From Candidatus Saccharimonadota bacterium (GTDB lineage: Bacteria; Patescibacteriota; Saccharimonadia; Saccharimonadales; Saccharimonadaceae): a DNA stretch of 23,332 nt. Positions 15,481-22,670 of this stretch are shown here, piece by piece. Each line of letters starts with the position of its first letter. The stretch's first letter is position 1. Made by a program: the position numbers and the translations under genes. Below the pieces are notes generated by a model. It did no database searches. It was not told the DNA's origin and was given only the letters and a program-made list of their open reading frames with translations. The stretch is taken from NCBI GenBank assembly GCA_905372785.1, contig CAJPQG010000008.1, forward strand, positions 1-23,332. Direction: 5' to 3'.

Positions 15481-16089
15481 TTATTTCCTTCCTCTGTCTA
15501 AGATCTTACGTTCATCTCGGATTACGTTCTTTTTACCTGCTAGGATATCAATAATAAACTTATCACGCACTGAATACCGGTAGGTGACATCACTTGTCTT
15601 CATAACGACGTAGTTTAGCTCATACCCTTCATTCTTCTCTACTTGTTGTAATATCTGCTTCAGCTGGCCCTTGTTAACTTCGCCGGCAATAAACAAATCA
15701 ATATCTGATTTTGGATCATCTATCAGGCGGCCTTTTGCGACAATAATATCTGCACCTTTGATCTTCTTGATGAGATCGATACTATTAAAGTCGTAAATAT
15801 CTTGGCCAACCAGCGCAACCTTACCGTTTACCACTTCGCCGGTAAATATCTGACGCAACGGGTCATAGAATTCATATTTTTTGTTTAGTGCATAATAGAG
15901 TTTATTGTTGCTATTGCGGCTTTTAACCACCCCAACATTAACCATATTTGCGAGCTCACGGCGCACCGAGTTAATCTGCTCATCGATAAGTCGCGTAATT
16001 TCTCGCACATAAAAGGATGCATCCTCATTATTAAAGAAAAGATGCAACAATTTTACTCGTGTTTTTGAACCAAAAAGCGCGTCTATCAT
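15481..16089 (-). CDS. Winged-helix plus nucleotidyltransferase-like domain protein
   Basis: 202 aa. Residues 1-70 form an ArsR/MarR-like winged helix (LFGSKTRVKLLHLFF, YVREITRLIDEQINSVRRELANMV, then the wing KSRNSNNKLYYALNK). Residues ~105-175 resemble the minimal nucleotidyltransferase fold with SDIDLF (128-133) providing the two metal-binding Asp. The glycine-serine that normally precedes this pair by a few residues is replaced by AKGRLIDDPK, so catalysis is doubtful. Proteins of this build occur widely in archaea and CPR; function is not established, regulator or toxin-antitoxin-derived NTase are both possible. No Shine-Dalgarno; a TATAAT lies 8 nt before the ATG, inside the miaA end. Confidence 0.72.
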   Translation of the reverse strand: MIDALFGSKTRVKLLHLFFNNEDASFYVREITRLIDEQINSVRRELANMVNVGVVKSRNSNNKLYYALNKKYEFYDPLRQIFTGEVVNGKVALVGQDIYDFNSIDLIKKIKGADIIVAKGRLIDDPKSDIDLFIAGEVNKGQLKQILQQVEKNEGYELNYVVMKTSDVTYRYSVRDKFIIDILAGKKNVIRDERKILDRGRK

Positions 16090-16097
16090 GTCTTACT

Positions 16098-16103
16098 ATT
16101 ATA
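16098..16103 (-). promoter_or_regulatory. -10 hexamer for the HTH-NTase gene
   Basis: Minus-strand TATAAT, 8 nt before the ATG, giving a leader of 0-2 nt. It lies between the miaA stop and the start. Confidence 0.5.
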
Positions 16104-16105
16104 CC

Positions 16106-16885
16106 TTAGCTTATTTCAGTATAGCATGATTTCGTCGTGGCTCCTAGGCGAGACACGATATACGGTGTCACCTGCGGCTGCGGCAACCACGTAATAAAAT
16201 CATGCCGACGAAACCAGGTGCGCTGCCGCTTTGCAAGCTGCCTATCCTTTATGGCCATTTTTTCAGGTAATTCTACCTTTGAGATTTTACCGTCCAAATA
16301 CTCACCAATCACCTGGTACATATTACCGCTCATAGCCGGACAGGTCTGGCTATAACGCGCCCGCAGCTCTATCGTTTCTTGTATAACCCCCTGCTCAAGC
16401 ATAGCATCAGCCCGATCTCGCAGCCGTTTATTCAATATTTCTTTATCTATGTCAATTCCAACCACCACTATATGTGGGGGTGGTTGCAACAAGCGTGTTG
16501 CCGCACCAAACTGCTGGTTTGCAGCCTTCTGCGATGGAAATGTATAGTTAAGTATCAGTGCATCGACATACAGCCCTGTGCCTCCTGCGATAATTGGCAC
16601 CTTGTCACGTTTTTGAATATCAATAATGCATTGACGAGCATACTGCTGAAAATCATAGGCAGTAAATCGTTCGTCCGGAGACACCAAATCAAAGCCAAAA
16701 TGCGGCACGCCCTGGCGCTCCCGCATAGTTGGCTTTGCTGTCCCGATTGACATACCTCGATACACCGTGCGGCTATCGGCGGCGATTATCTCGCCACCGA
16801 TGCGCTGTGCAATATCAATCGCAGCAGCTGTTTTACCGCTACCGGTTGGACCAATAATTACAACAATTGGCTTATGATTCTGCAT
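16106..16885 (-). CDS. miaA: tRNA dimethylallyltransferase
   Basis: 259 aa; adds the dimethylallyl group to N6 of A37 in tRNAs that read UNN codons. P-loop GPTGSGKT (12-19), GEIIAADSRTVYRGMSIGTAKP (30-51) with the conserved Asp and the substrate loop, GVPHFGFD, and AGGTGLYVDAL (~100-110); the C-terminus keeps KRQRTWFRRH of the tRNA-binding part. It is 40-60 residues shorter than typical MiaA, mostly in the middle helical insert. The ATG lies inside thrS, overlapping its last 14 bp, so translation is probably coupled to thrS. No separate promoter seen. Confidence 0.94.
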   Translation of the reverse strand: MQNHKPIVVIIGPTGSGKTAAAIDIAQRIGGEIIAADSRTVYRGMSIGTAKPTMRERQGVPHFGFDLVSPDERFTAYDFQQYARQCIIDIQKRDKVPIIAGGTGLYVDALILNYTFPSQKAANQQFGAATRLLQPPPHIVVVGIDIDKEILNKRLRDRADAMLEQGVIQETIELRARYSQTCPAMSGNMYQVIGEYLDGKISKVELPEKMAIKDRQLAKRQRTWFRRHDFITWLPQPQVTPYIVSRLGATTKSCYTEIS

Positions 16886-18695
16886 TGTACTGTTGTAAAA
16901 AGTCTACCAATTTATCTAAGGCTATTGTTTGCTCTTGATCCCGAGTTCGCACACTTACTACTCGCTGCTCTTTGTCTTTAGGGCCGACAATAAGCTGCAC
17001 GGGAATCTTATACGCCGTCGCTTCACGAATCTTTTTGCCAAGCGATTCATTGCGATCGTCAACCGTAACGCGCAGTTCATTGTATGCCACTGGGTGCATC
17101 AAAACGGTTTGATTGAGCAGTGACAAGATTTCATCAACGTAATCTAAAACACTGTCATTAATTGTCAAAATACGTACCTGCTCTGGCGCTGCCCACAGCG
17201 GGAACCAACCGCCCGTATGTTCGATAAAGACACTCAAGAAACGCTCCACCGAACCGAGCAATGCACAGTGAATCATCACTGGAGTCATAAATGAGCCATC
17301 GCTTGCTGTGTACTGCAGGCCAAAGCGCTGTGGCTGCACAAAGTCGAGCTGCACCGTCGCTACCTGGTGCTCGCGGCCGATTGCATCCGTTGCCATAAAG
17401 TCAATCTTTGGCCCGTAGAAGGCTGCCTCACCTTCTTGCTCAAAGAACTCAAGGCCGACCTTTTCGACCGCCGCTTTGAGCTGACCCTGAGCCGATTCCC
17501 ACAAAGCTGGGTCACCCAGGTATGCATCGGATTCATCGCGGTAGCTCAGGCGCACGCGCAGCTGCATACCAATGGTGCTGTAGAGTTCACGGGCCGCCGC
17601 AAGCAGGTTATTAATCTCGCCTTCAATTTGGTCCGGCCGACAAAAGACGTGGCTATCGTCTTGGGTTAATGAACGCACGCGGTTCAGCCCGCCGAGCTCG
17701 CCAGTTTTTTCATCGCGGTAGTCGGTTGTTGTTTCCAGGTAGCGCACCGGCATGTCGCGGTAGCTGCGTGGGCGCGAAGCAAAAATCTGCGTGTGGTGCG
17801 GGCAGTTCATCGGCTTCAGGGCCATTTCGTCGCTGGTTTCCTGACTCTTCACGAGGAACAATTCATCACCAAATTTTGCCCAGTGCCCACTCGTCTCGTA
17901 CAGATCCTTCTTGGTAATGTGCGGCGTCCAGACTTTCTGGAAGCCATACTTTTGGCGTAGCTGATTGGAATACTCCGCCACCTTATCGCGCAGGATGGTG
18001 CCACGCGGCGTAAACAACGGCAAGCCAACACCAACCAAAGGCGAGGTTGTATACAGGTCAAGCTCCTTACCAAGCTTGCGGTGATCGCGCTGGCGGGCAA
18101 GTTCCAGGCGCTGCAGATAGTCATCCAGCTCCCCTTGCGTGGCAAAGGCGACGCCGTACAGGCGCTGCATCTGCGGGTTATGCTCGTTACCGCGCCAGTA
18201 AGCCCCGGCCACACGCAGCAGCTTAAAGGCGCCCACATCACCAGTATTAGCAACGTGCGGGCCGCGGCACAGGTCCACAAAGCTCCCATTGGTGTAGAAC
18301 GAAACTTCCTCGACCGCGCTCGCGCCATCAGCAATTGTGCCCATGGCAGCCGCATCAAGGTCCTTAGCCACCGTCGTACCTGCACGTTTTAGGTCGTTCA
18401 GCAGCTCCACCTTGTACGGCTGGTTGTGCGCCTCAGCCCAAGCAATCGCCTCATCGATTGGCATCGTCGTGCGCACAAAGTCCTGCTTTTCGGCAATAAT
18501 CCGGCGCATCATTTTTTCTATCTTGCCAAATTGCTGCTCGCTAATCTTCGTTTCGCCGAGGTCAATATCGTAATAAAACCCATTATCTACCACCGGGCCA
18601 ACGCCGAATTTTGCCTCCGGCCATAGCCGCTGCACAGCCGCAGCAGTAATGTGTGCCAAGCTGTGACGCATGGCATGGAGCTGTTCATCGCTCAT
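16872..18695 (-). CDS. thrS: Threonyl-tRNA synthetase lacking the N-terminal TGS domain
   Basis: 607 aa. It charges tRNA-Thr and edits Ser-tRNA-Thr. It starts directly with the editing domain: HSLAH (11-15) and DLCRGPHV with Cys143 and His147 form the editing site. The class II catalytic core follows: LPLFTPRGTILRDKV (225-239, motif 1 region), the zinc Cys298 in PMNCPHH, and RVRSLTQDDSHVF (339-351, motif 2). The C-terminal anticodon-binding domain begins near VRILTINDSV. The ~60-residue TGS domain of E. coli ThrRS is absent. Good GGAG 7 nt before the ATG. First gene of thrS-miaA, under the T-box-like leader. Confidence 0.97.
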   Translation of the reverse strand: MSDEQLHAMRHSLAHITAAAVQRLWPEAKFGVGPVVDNGFYYDIDLGETKISEQQFGKIEKMMRRIIAEKQDFVRTTMPIDEAIAWAEAHNQPYKVELLNDLKRAGTTVAKDLDAAAMGTIADGASAVEEVSFYTNGSFVDLCRGPHVANTGDVGAFKLLRVAGAYWRGNEHNPQMQRLYGVAFATQGELDDYLQRLELARQRDHRKLGKELDLYTTSPLVGVGLPLFTPRGTILRDKVAEYSNQLRQKYGFQKVWTPHITKKDLYETSGHWAKFGDELFLVKSQETSDEMALKPMNCPHHTQIFASRPRSYRDMPVRYLETTTDYRDEKTGELGGLNRVRSLTQDDSHVFCRPDQIEGEINNLLAAARELYSTIGMQLRVRLSYRDESDAYLGDPALWESAQGQLKAAVEKVGLEFFEQEGEAAFYGPKIDFMATDAIGREHQVATVQLDFVQPQRFGLQYTASDGSFMTPVMIHCALLGSVERFLSVFIEHTGGWFPLWAAPEQVRILTINDSVLDYVDEILSLLNQTVLMHPVAYNELRVTVDDRNESLGKKIREATAYKIPVQLIVGPKDKEQRVVSVRTRDQEQTIALDKLVDFLQQYNAES

Positions 18696-18698
18696 ATA

Positions 18699-18874
18699 GA
18701 ATCTCCTTTTTGATTAATATAAAAAGCACGCAAGTTATAACGTGCGTGCCTCGGTCCCAAGCGTGTGGCTTAGGAGGTTCCACCTTGGCGATTACTCTTG
18801 CCCCGGCTGTTTACGTGCGCCGCAACCGCTCCCACGTCGCTCGGGGGGTGGTTAGGCCCCGTCAGTGCGAATTA
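18699..18874 (-). promoter_or_regulatory. Candidate T-box riboswitch in the thrS leader
   Basis: The ~179-nt leader contains the T-box core GGTGGAACC (18776-18784, minus strand). After the UGGAACC bulge a helix can form between TCCTAAGC and GCTTGGGA, and flanking CC..GG segments can pair across it, as in an antiterminator. A 7-bp hairpin GCACGCA/TGCGTGC (18726-18749) followed by five T's is a terminator just before thrS. The 5' part has a short GGGG/CCCC hairpin whose loop has two adjacent ACC (Thr) triplets (18847-18852), so Stem I would be ultrashort. CTCCT in the core can also pair with the thrS AGGAG, suggesting translational control. UGGA would match a tRNA ending UCCA, as the tRNA-Thr at 23070 does. 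Confidence 0.68.
18720..18749 (-). terminator. Leader terminator hairpin before thrS
   Basis: GCACGCA/TGCGTGC stem, 10-nt loop, then TTTTTATATT on the minus strand, ending ~25 nt before the thrS start: an attenuator position. Confidence 0.75.
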
Positions 18875-18879
18875 TCTTT

Positions 18880-18908
18880 ATAGTAGCAAATCAGGGCTAA
18901 CGCCGCAA
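18880..18908 (-). promoter_or_regulatory. thrS promoter
   Basis: Minus-strand -35 TTGCGG (18903-18908), 17-nt spacer, extended -10 TGC-TACTAT (hexamer 18880-18885). Predicted start ~18873. Confidence 0.65.
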
Positions 18909-18926
18909 ACAGTTCAGTACATGCTG

Positions 18927-19772
18927 CTATAGCTGGCTTATACGTTTGAGTATTTCCTGCCGATGACTGGCATAAAATTCTGGTGTCAGCCGTGGTTTGT
19001 CTTTCATACGGTCGTGAAAAATAACCTCCTTATTTGGCGTCCTGTGAACAGCTCTTAATGCAAAATCATGGCTAGGGTCCGGATGATACACAGGCACTCC
19101 ATCACTACCTTTTTGCCACGCATCCGGGTAGGAATCATCAATAGGCTCACCATCCCAACGATCCGGTAATACACGAATATGCGGACGATAGAAGTGTCTG
19201 AAATACCACCGCGTAAATATAGTATTAACCGGAAAATCAAACGGCGTGTACCATTTAACTGCCGGAAGCTTCGTTGGTCGTGACTGCCAATCGTGCGCCA
19301 AACTTTTTATATCTTCAACCATGGCATGTATCTTTTGAGGTGCCCACTTTTCATAATTAAACATAAACGAAAGCCGACTCGAAAAAAGCAAAGAACCATC
19401 AGATGCAGGCCCTCGAACACCACTGAAGCCAACTGGGCGAATTCCCCGCCGCAATAAATGCTGCCCAACAATACGTTGGCAATTGATCGGATAAAGGCCG
19501 TATGTAGCAATAATATACGCAGCCTTTTTGTGGTGCGCTGGTGGCAGTTTATCAATAAAATCAAGTAATAATTGCGACGGTCGCGCATTATAGGTTGGTG
19601 TTGCGACAACAAAGAAGTCGCATAAAGCTACCTCCTGCGGAGTTAGTTTCTGCGAAACTTCTAGCATCACTGGCTCAATCTCGCTACCCGATAGAGACTC
19701 TGCGATTACTTCAGCCACCATTTTAGTGCTGCCTGAACCAGAAAAATATAATATAGGTACTTTTTTATTCAT
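18927..19772 (-). CDS. Flavodoxin-domain protein with unknown C-terminal region
   Basis: 281 aa from the chosen ATG. The N-terminal ~150 residues are flavodoxin-like: strand PILYFSG followed by the FMN-phosphate loop SGSGSTK (about 11-17), FFVVATPTYNARPSQLLLDF and AAYIIATYG. The first half resembles the EFR1-type flavodoxin/ferredoxin fusions, but no ferredoxin CxxCxxC clusters follow. The C-terminal 120 residues (rich in Trp, Tyr, His, Pro) match nothing I know. A redox role with FMN is likely; partners unknown. Two ATGs are possible (19778 and 19772); I prefer 19772 because a -10-like TACTAT ends 6 nt before it and there is no Shine-Dalgarno. Stands alone between thrS and tRNA-Val. Confidence 0.75.
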   Translation of the reverse strand: MNKKVPILYFSGSGSTKMVAEVIAESLSGSEIEPVMLEVSQKLTPQEVALCDFFVVATPTYNARPSQLLLDFIDKLPPAHHKKAAYIIATYGLYPINCQRIVGQHLLRRGIRPVGFSGVRGPASDGSLLFSSRLSFMFNYEKWAPQKIHAMVEDIKSLAHDWQSRPTKLPAVKWYTPFDFPVNTIFTRWYFRHFYRPHIRVLPDRWDGEPIDDSYPDAWQKGSDGVPVYHPDPSHDFALRAVHRTPNKEVIFHDRMKDKPRLTPEFYASHRQEILKRISQL

Positions 19773-19828
19773 ACCCATATAGTAATATATATATATCTAC
19801 ATCCACAACCCTCCAGGCCATAGCTCGC

Positions 19829-19857
19829 TTGCGATGGACCGTCAATTCTGCTACAAT
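19829..19857 (+). promoter_or_regulatory. tRNA-Val promoter
   Basis: -35 TTGCGA (19829-19834), 17-nt spacer, extended -10 TGC-TACAAT (hexamer 19852-19857), start predicted ~4 nt before the tRNA. Confidence 0.8.
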
Positions 19858-19867
19858 CTACTCACAC

Positions 19868-19944
19868 GGACGATTAGCTCAGTTGGCTAGAGCACCACAT
19901 TGACGTTGTGGGGGTCAGAGGTTCGAGTCCTCTATCGTCCACCA
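19868..19944 (+). tRNA. tRNA-Val (anticodon GAC)
   Basis: 77 nt with encoded CCA. Acceptor GGACGAT/ATCGTCC, discriminator A, D-stem GCTC/GAGC, anticodon loop TTGACGT giving GAC, T arm AGAGG-TTCGAGT-CCTCT. All stems are perfect. Confidence 0.97.
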
Positions 19945-19957
19945 AGTCGAAATCTAC

Positions 19958-19981
19958 AACCACCCACATGGGTGGTTTTTT
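19958..19981 (+). terminator. Terminator of tRNA-Val
   Basis: 8-bp stem AACCACCC/GGGTGGTT with ACAT loop followed by a T-run, 13 nt past the tRNA 3' end. Confidence 0.9.
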
Positions 19982-20427
19982 ATATGCTACTTTTCTAGCA
20001 AACTCTTCGCGCCTCCCTATTTTTTGACCATTTTTTATATTATATGCAAGTAGTCTACCTGCACTGTCTTGCTACCTTTTCATGCGCAATCACCTGCTAT
20101 CCTCTCAAAAACAGCTCGCACCTATGCACCCTATATGCAGTGCCTGCTACATCTACAAGTTCTTTGTTCAAATTGCCATCAAGGCCGTCACTGACAGCTA
20201 TTAGAGTCACCAGAAGCGATTGTCTTTTCTATACTATCTTTTCTGCTATATACCGACGATATATCACCCAGCCATTACCCTAAGCTGCCTTCTGGTGTTT
20301 TTTGTTGTATCTATTGCCCATATTTCACGACATAATTATTGTGGCTAGCCATATTTTGATTCATACTATGGACAAAAGCACAAGCACTTTTTTGTATATT
20401 TTTCCTCTTTTTCACGCAAAACTTTCC

Positions 20428-20455
20428 ACATGAAAAGTGACATGAAAAGTGACAT
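20428..20455. repeat. Tandem 12-bp direct repeat
   Basis: ACATGAAAAGTG occurs twice without a gap (20428-20439, 20440-20451), followed by a partial third copy ACAT. It lies ~145 bp upstream of the NrdR-like gene. Confidence 0.9.
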
Positions 20456-20457
20456 TT

Positions 20458-20477
20458 ATATATCACACATGATATAT
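20458..20477. repeat. Inverted repeat, 8-bp arms
   Basis: ATATATCA-CACA-TGATATAT is a perfect dyad directly after the tandem repeat. Its size and AT-rich arms recall operator sites such as NrdR boxes, without matching their consensus closely. Confidence 0.75.
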
Positions 20478-20597
20478 CTTATGCTACACCTTTTGAAGCC
20501 TTTTATTCATCCTACTGTTGGATATACCTCTTTATCCCCACATTAGGCCTATAGTTTTCCACTGGATTTTTTACCAGGGGTATGACAATATATAGAT

Positions 20598-21008
20598 ATG
20601 ATATGCCTATTTTGTGATAACTTGAAGACTCGTACTACTAACTCACGTCCACGCAAAGATATCCCGTATACATGGCGACGCCACACTTGCGATAATTGCG
20701 GCGCGACGTTCACGACAGAAGAGTCTCCATCGCTAGCAATTGAAGTAAAAGTTATGCAAGATTCAGGCGAGCAAATGCCATTCAGCACCAGCCATCTTAT
20801 TCATTCCATCATCGCGTCGTTCGCCCACGACAAGCAGCGCGGCATTATTGAAAGTGAATTTTTGGCGATGACGATTAAGCAAAAACTATTTAGTCTTAAG
20901 CAGTACAGTTTCACGACTAAAGAAATCGCCGCCATTACCCACGAAACACTAACTAACTACGACAAAAAAGCAGCGCTTCAATACGCTGCTTTGCATGATT
21001 TGCTTTAG
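20598..21008 (+). CDS. nrdR: NrdR-like transcriptional repressor (zinc ribbon plus ATP-cone)
   Basis: 136 aa, slightly shorter than typical NrdR (~150). The zinc ribbon uses CLFC (Cys3, Cys6) and CDNC (Cys31, Cys34) with TTNSR and RRHTCDNCGATFTTEE matching NrdR order. The ATP-cone begins near VKVMQDSGEQMPFSTSHLIHSI and extends to the end; NrdR uses it to sense ATP/dATP and repress ribonucleotide reductase genes. The sequence is quite diverged, for example MICLFC instead of MRCPFC and no C-terminal extension. The ATG has no Shine-Dalgarno. The repeats upstream may be its autoregulatory operator. It ends 12 bp from the convergent glycosyltransferase gene. Confidence 0.8.
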   Translation: MICLFCDNLKTRTTNSRPRKDIPYTWRRHTCDNCGATFTTEESPSLAIEVKVMQDSGEQMPFSTSHLIHSIIASFAHDKQRGIIESEFLAMTIKQKLFSLKQYSFTTKEIAAITHETLTNYDKKAALQYAALHDLL

Positions 21009-21020
21009 ACTGCTGCAAGT

Positions 21021-22655
21021 TTATTTTGGATCTTTTGGTACGGCCATCTTTTTGGTGACGTCAAACTTGGTCAAATACTTACCGAGCAGTAGCCGGGTTT
21101 GCGAGTAGTAGGCTGCAAATGAGTTGTAAATCACCGAGGTCACTGGCATAAGCACCCACTGAGCCACCATCCAAAATGTACGTGTTCGCTTATAGCGCTC
21201 TGGGCGTGGTGGCAGCAGCTTTAACGACAGTAGCACTGTGATGAAGATACCGATCATTGCCACTTGCTGGATAGCACTAATTACGTTCGGCAATTGATGC
21301 GCTGCGATGCTACGTGATGATTCACTGTTAAGCAATAGTGGTACCCAGCCGCCAAAAGCCACCAAGATAGAAATACAAGCTAAAGTCAGGTGGCCATCGA
21401 TAAGCCTAACAAGGCGAACAAACCCAGAAGTGAACGACACACGACGGTTTTTTGTAAAAAGTAATGTTGCAACATACGGAATATCTGACACACCATATGC
21501 CCAGCGCCGTAACTGCACGAACTGCGCAACCAGTGTCTTACGGTAAGTTTCGGCAATAACAGCGTCTTGGTAGATCGGGATATATAGTGGCAGTACATCA
21601 TAACGGCCCCTAAAATAGAACCAGCTACGCCAGTACTGGTGGCCGTCTTCCACAATAGTCCGCGTACTCCAAAAATCCATTTCCACGAGTGCATCCATAG
21701 GCTGCGAGTGTGATGCAAAATTACGAAGTGTGTGTGGACGCATCGAACTAATAATATTCCAAAATGAGTTACCCGTAGCGATGACGCGCATCGGCGCTGG
21801 CACATCCCAAATATTATTGAGGAACAATGATACTGGCTGGTATGAAAAATGTTTTCGATCATCACGCACAATAAATTCATATGTCGCGCTATCAAAGTAG
21901 GCTTTGTGCGGTTTATTGTCACTATCAAGTGTCGTTACAAGGACATTTTTGTAAAGAATTCCCGCTTTATCAAGATATTTTTGCAGCCAACGACCAGCGT
22001 AAGTAATGTTTCCGCCCTTACCAATCACCTCATTTGGCAGGTCTTTAGGGTGCTTCACGATCGCAAATTTGAAAAAGACGTCTTTAAATTCCTCCTGCAA
22101 CCGATACGCTGTCTTTTCAATAGCCTCACCACCACGCTCTTCATAAGCAAACACAACGACCAGGTGATCATTTGGGTATGCAGTCGCTGCAATTGAGTCA
22201 ATTGTTGGCTTCACGACCTCGTATGATTCATTATACGCTGCAACAATAACCGCGTTATATACCTGCGAAGGACGCGGAAATACCGTCTGTGTCGCTGCTA
22301 TATACTCCAAATTACGGATATGTTCTAGCCCTTGAAACTCTTTTTTCAGAGATTTTTGACTACTTTTTGCCAGCGCAGCCTTAGGATCTTCCAGGTCGCT
22401 CAAGCGCTGGTGCCAATCAACACGCTCCGCTCCTCGTAAGCGACGGTATCCCTGAATTGTATGCACTGCAATAACCGCTGACTTTACAATCATAGTCACG
22501 ATGATTAGTAATAAATAAATTGCCGCCAAGAGTGGGTTAAGTATCGACAACACCACTAATAACAATATGGCACCGTAGCTTAAAAAGGCCGGCACCATCT
22601 CAAAAAAACGATATAATTTAGTCTTATTCCTTAAAGGAATCTCCAAATTGTCCAT
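21021..22655 (-). CDS. Membrane family 2 glycosyltransferase (processive type)
   Basis: 544 aa. Two N-terminal transmembrane helices (about 21-40 and 43-66), then a GT-A domain: AVIVAAYNES (135-144), TTLDSDNKPH with Asp244 and Asp246 (DxD), GIGKG-like VIGKGGN (210-216), the general-base pair Glu336-Asp337 in VEDGHQYWRS, and the QxxRW signature QLRRW (381-385). At least three C-terminal helices (about 422-442, 465-482, 497-515) could form a channel. This arrangement is that of cellulose- or hyaluronan-synthase-like enzymes that make and export a polysaccharide; the sugar is unknown. It follows the small membrane protein by 15 bp, with AGGAG before the ATG, and probably shares its transcript. 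Confidence 0.88.
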   Translation of the reverse strand: MDNLEIPLRNKTKLYRFFEMVPAFLSYGAILLLVVLSILNPLLAAIYLLLIIVTMIVKSAVIAVHTIQGYRRLRGAERVDWHQRLSDLEDPKAALAKSSQKSLKKEFQGLEHIRNLEYIAATQTVFPRPSQVYNAVIVAAYNESYEVVKPTIDSIAATAYPNDHLVVVFAYEERGGEAIEKTAYRLQEEFKDVFFKFAIVKHPKDLPNEVIGKGGNITYAGRWLQKYLDKAGILYKNVLVTTLDSDNKPHKAYFDSATYEFIVRDDRKHFSYQPVSLFLNNIWDVPAPMRVIATGNSFWNIISSMRPHTLRNFASHSQPMDALVEMDFWSTRTIVEDGHQYWRSWFYFRGRYDVLPLYIPIYQDAVIAETYRKTLVAQFVQLRRWAYGVSDIPYVATLLFTKNRRVSFTSGFVRLVRLIDGHLTLACISILVAFGGWVPLLLNSESSRSIAAHQLPNVISAIQQVAMIGIFITVLLSLKLLPPRPERYKRTRTFWMVAQWVLMPVTSVIYNSFAAYYSQTRLLLGKYLTKFDVTKKMAVPKDPK

Positions 22656-22670
22656 GAAAATCTCCTACTA

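Larger units (their letters stand above)
19985..20597. other. AT-rich non-coding stretch
   Basis: About 610 bp without a credible gene; a 79-codon plus-strand frame (20044-20283) has no Shine-Dalgarno and odd composition. On the minus strand, 20066-20165 has collinear short matches with the ssrA 3' half (for example TGTTTTTGAGAG with ATAG one base on). 20428-20477 holds tandem and inverted repeats. DnaA-box-like words occur: TTTCCACA (20424), TTATCCCCACA (20531) and TTTTCCACT (20553). Candidates for its role are an operator region for the NrdR-like gene, an origin-like element, or a relic RNA gene. Confidence 0.55.

Noticed and set aside
17849..18385. 178-codon ORF overlapping thrS in another frame
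   Set aside because: It overlaps strongly conserved thrS sequence and has no family features; a shadow of high-GC coding DNA.
20044..20283. 79-codon plus-strand ORF in the AT-rich stretch
   Set aside because: No Shine-Dalgarno, no recognisable domain, rich in Ser/Thr/Cys/Tyr as expected from pyrimidine-rich DNA.
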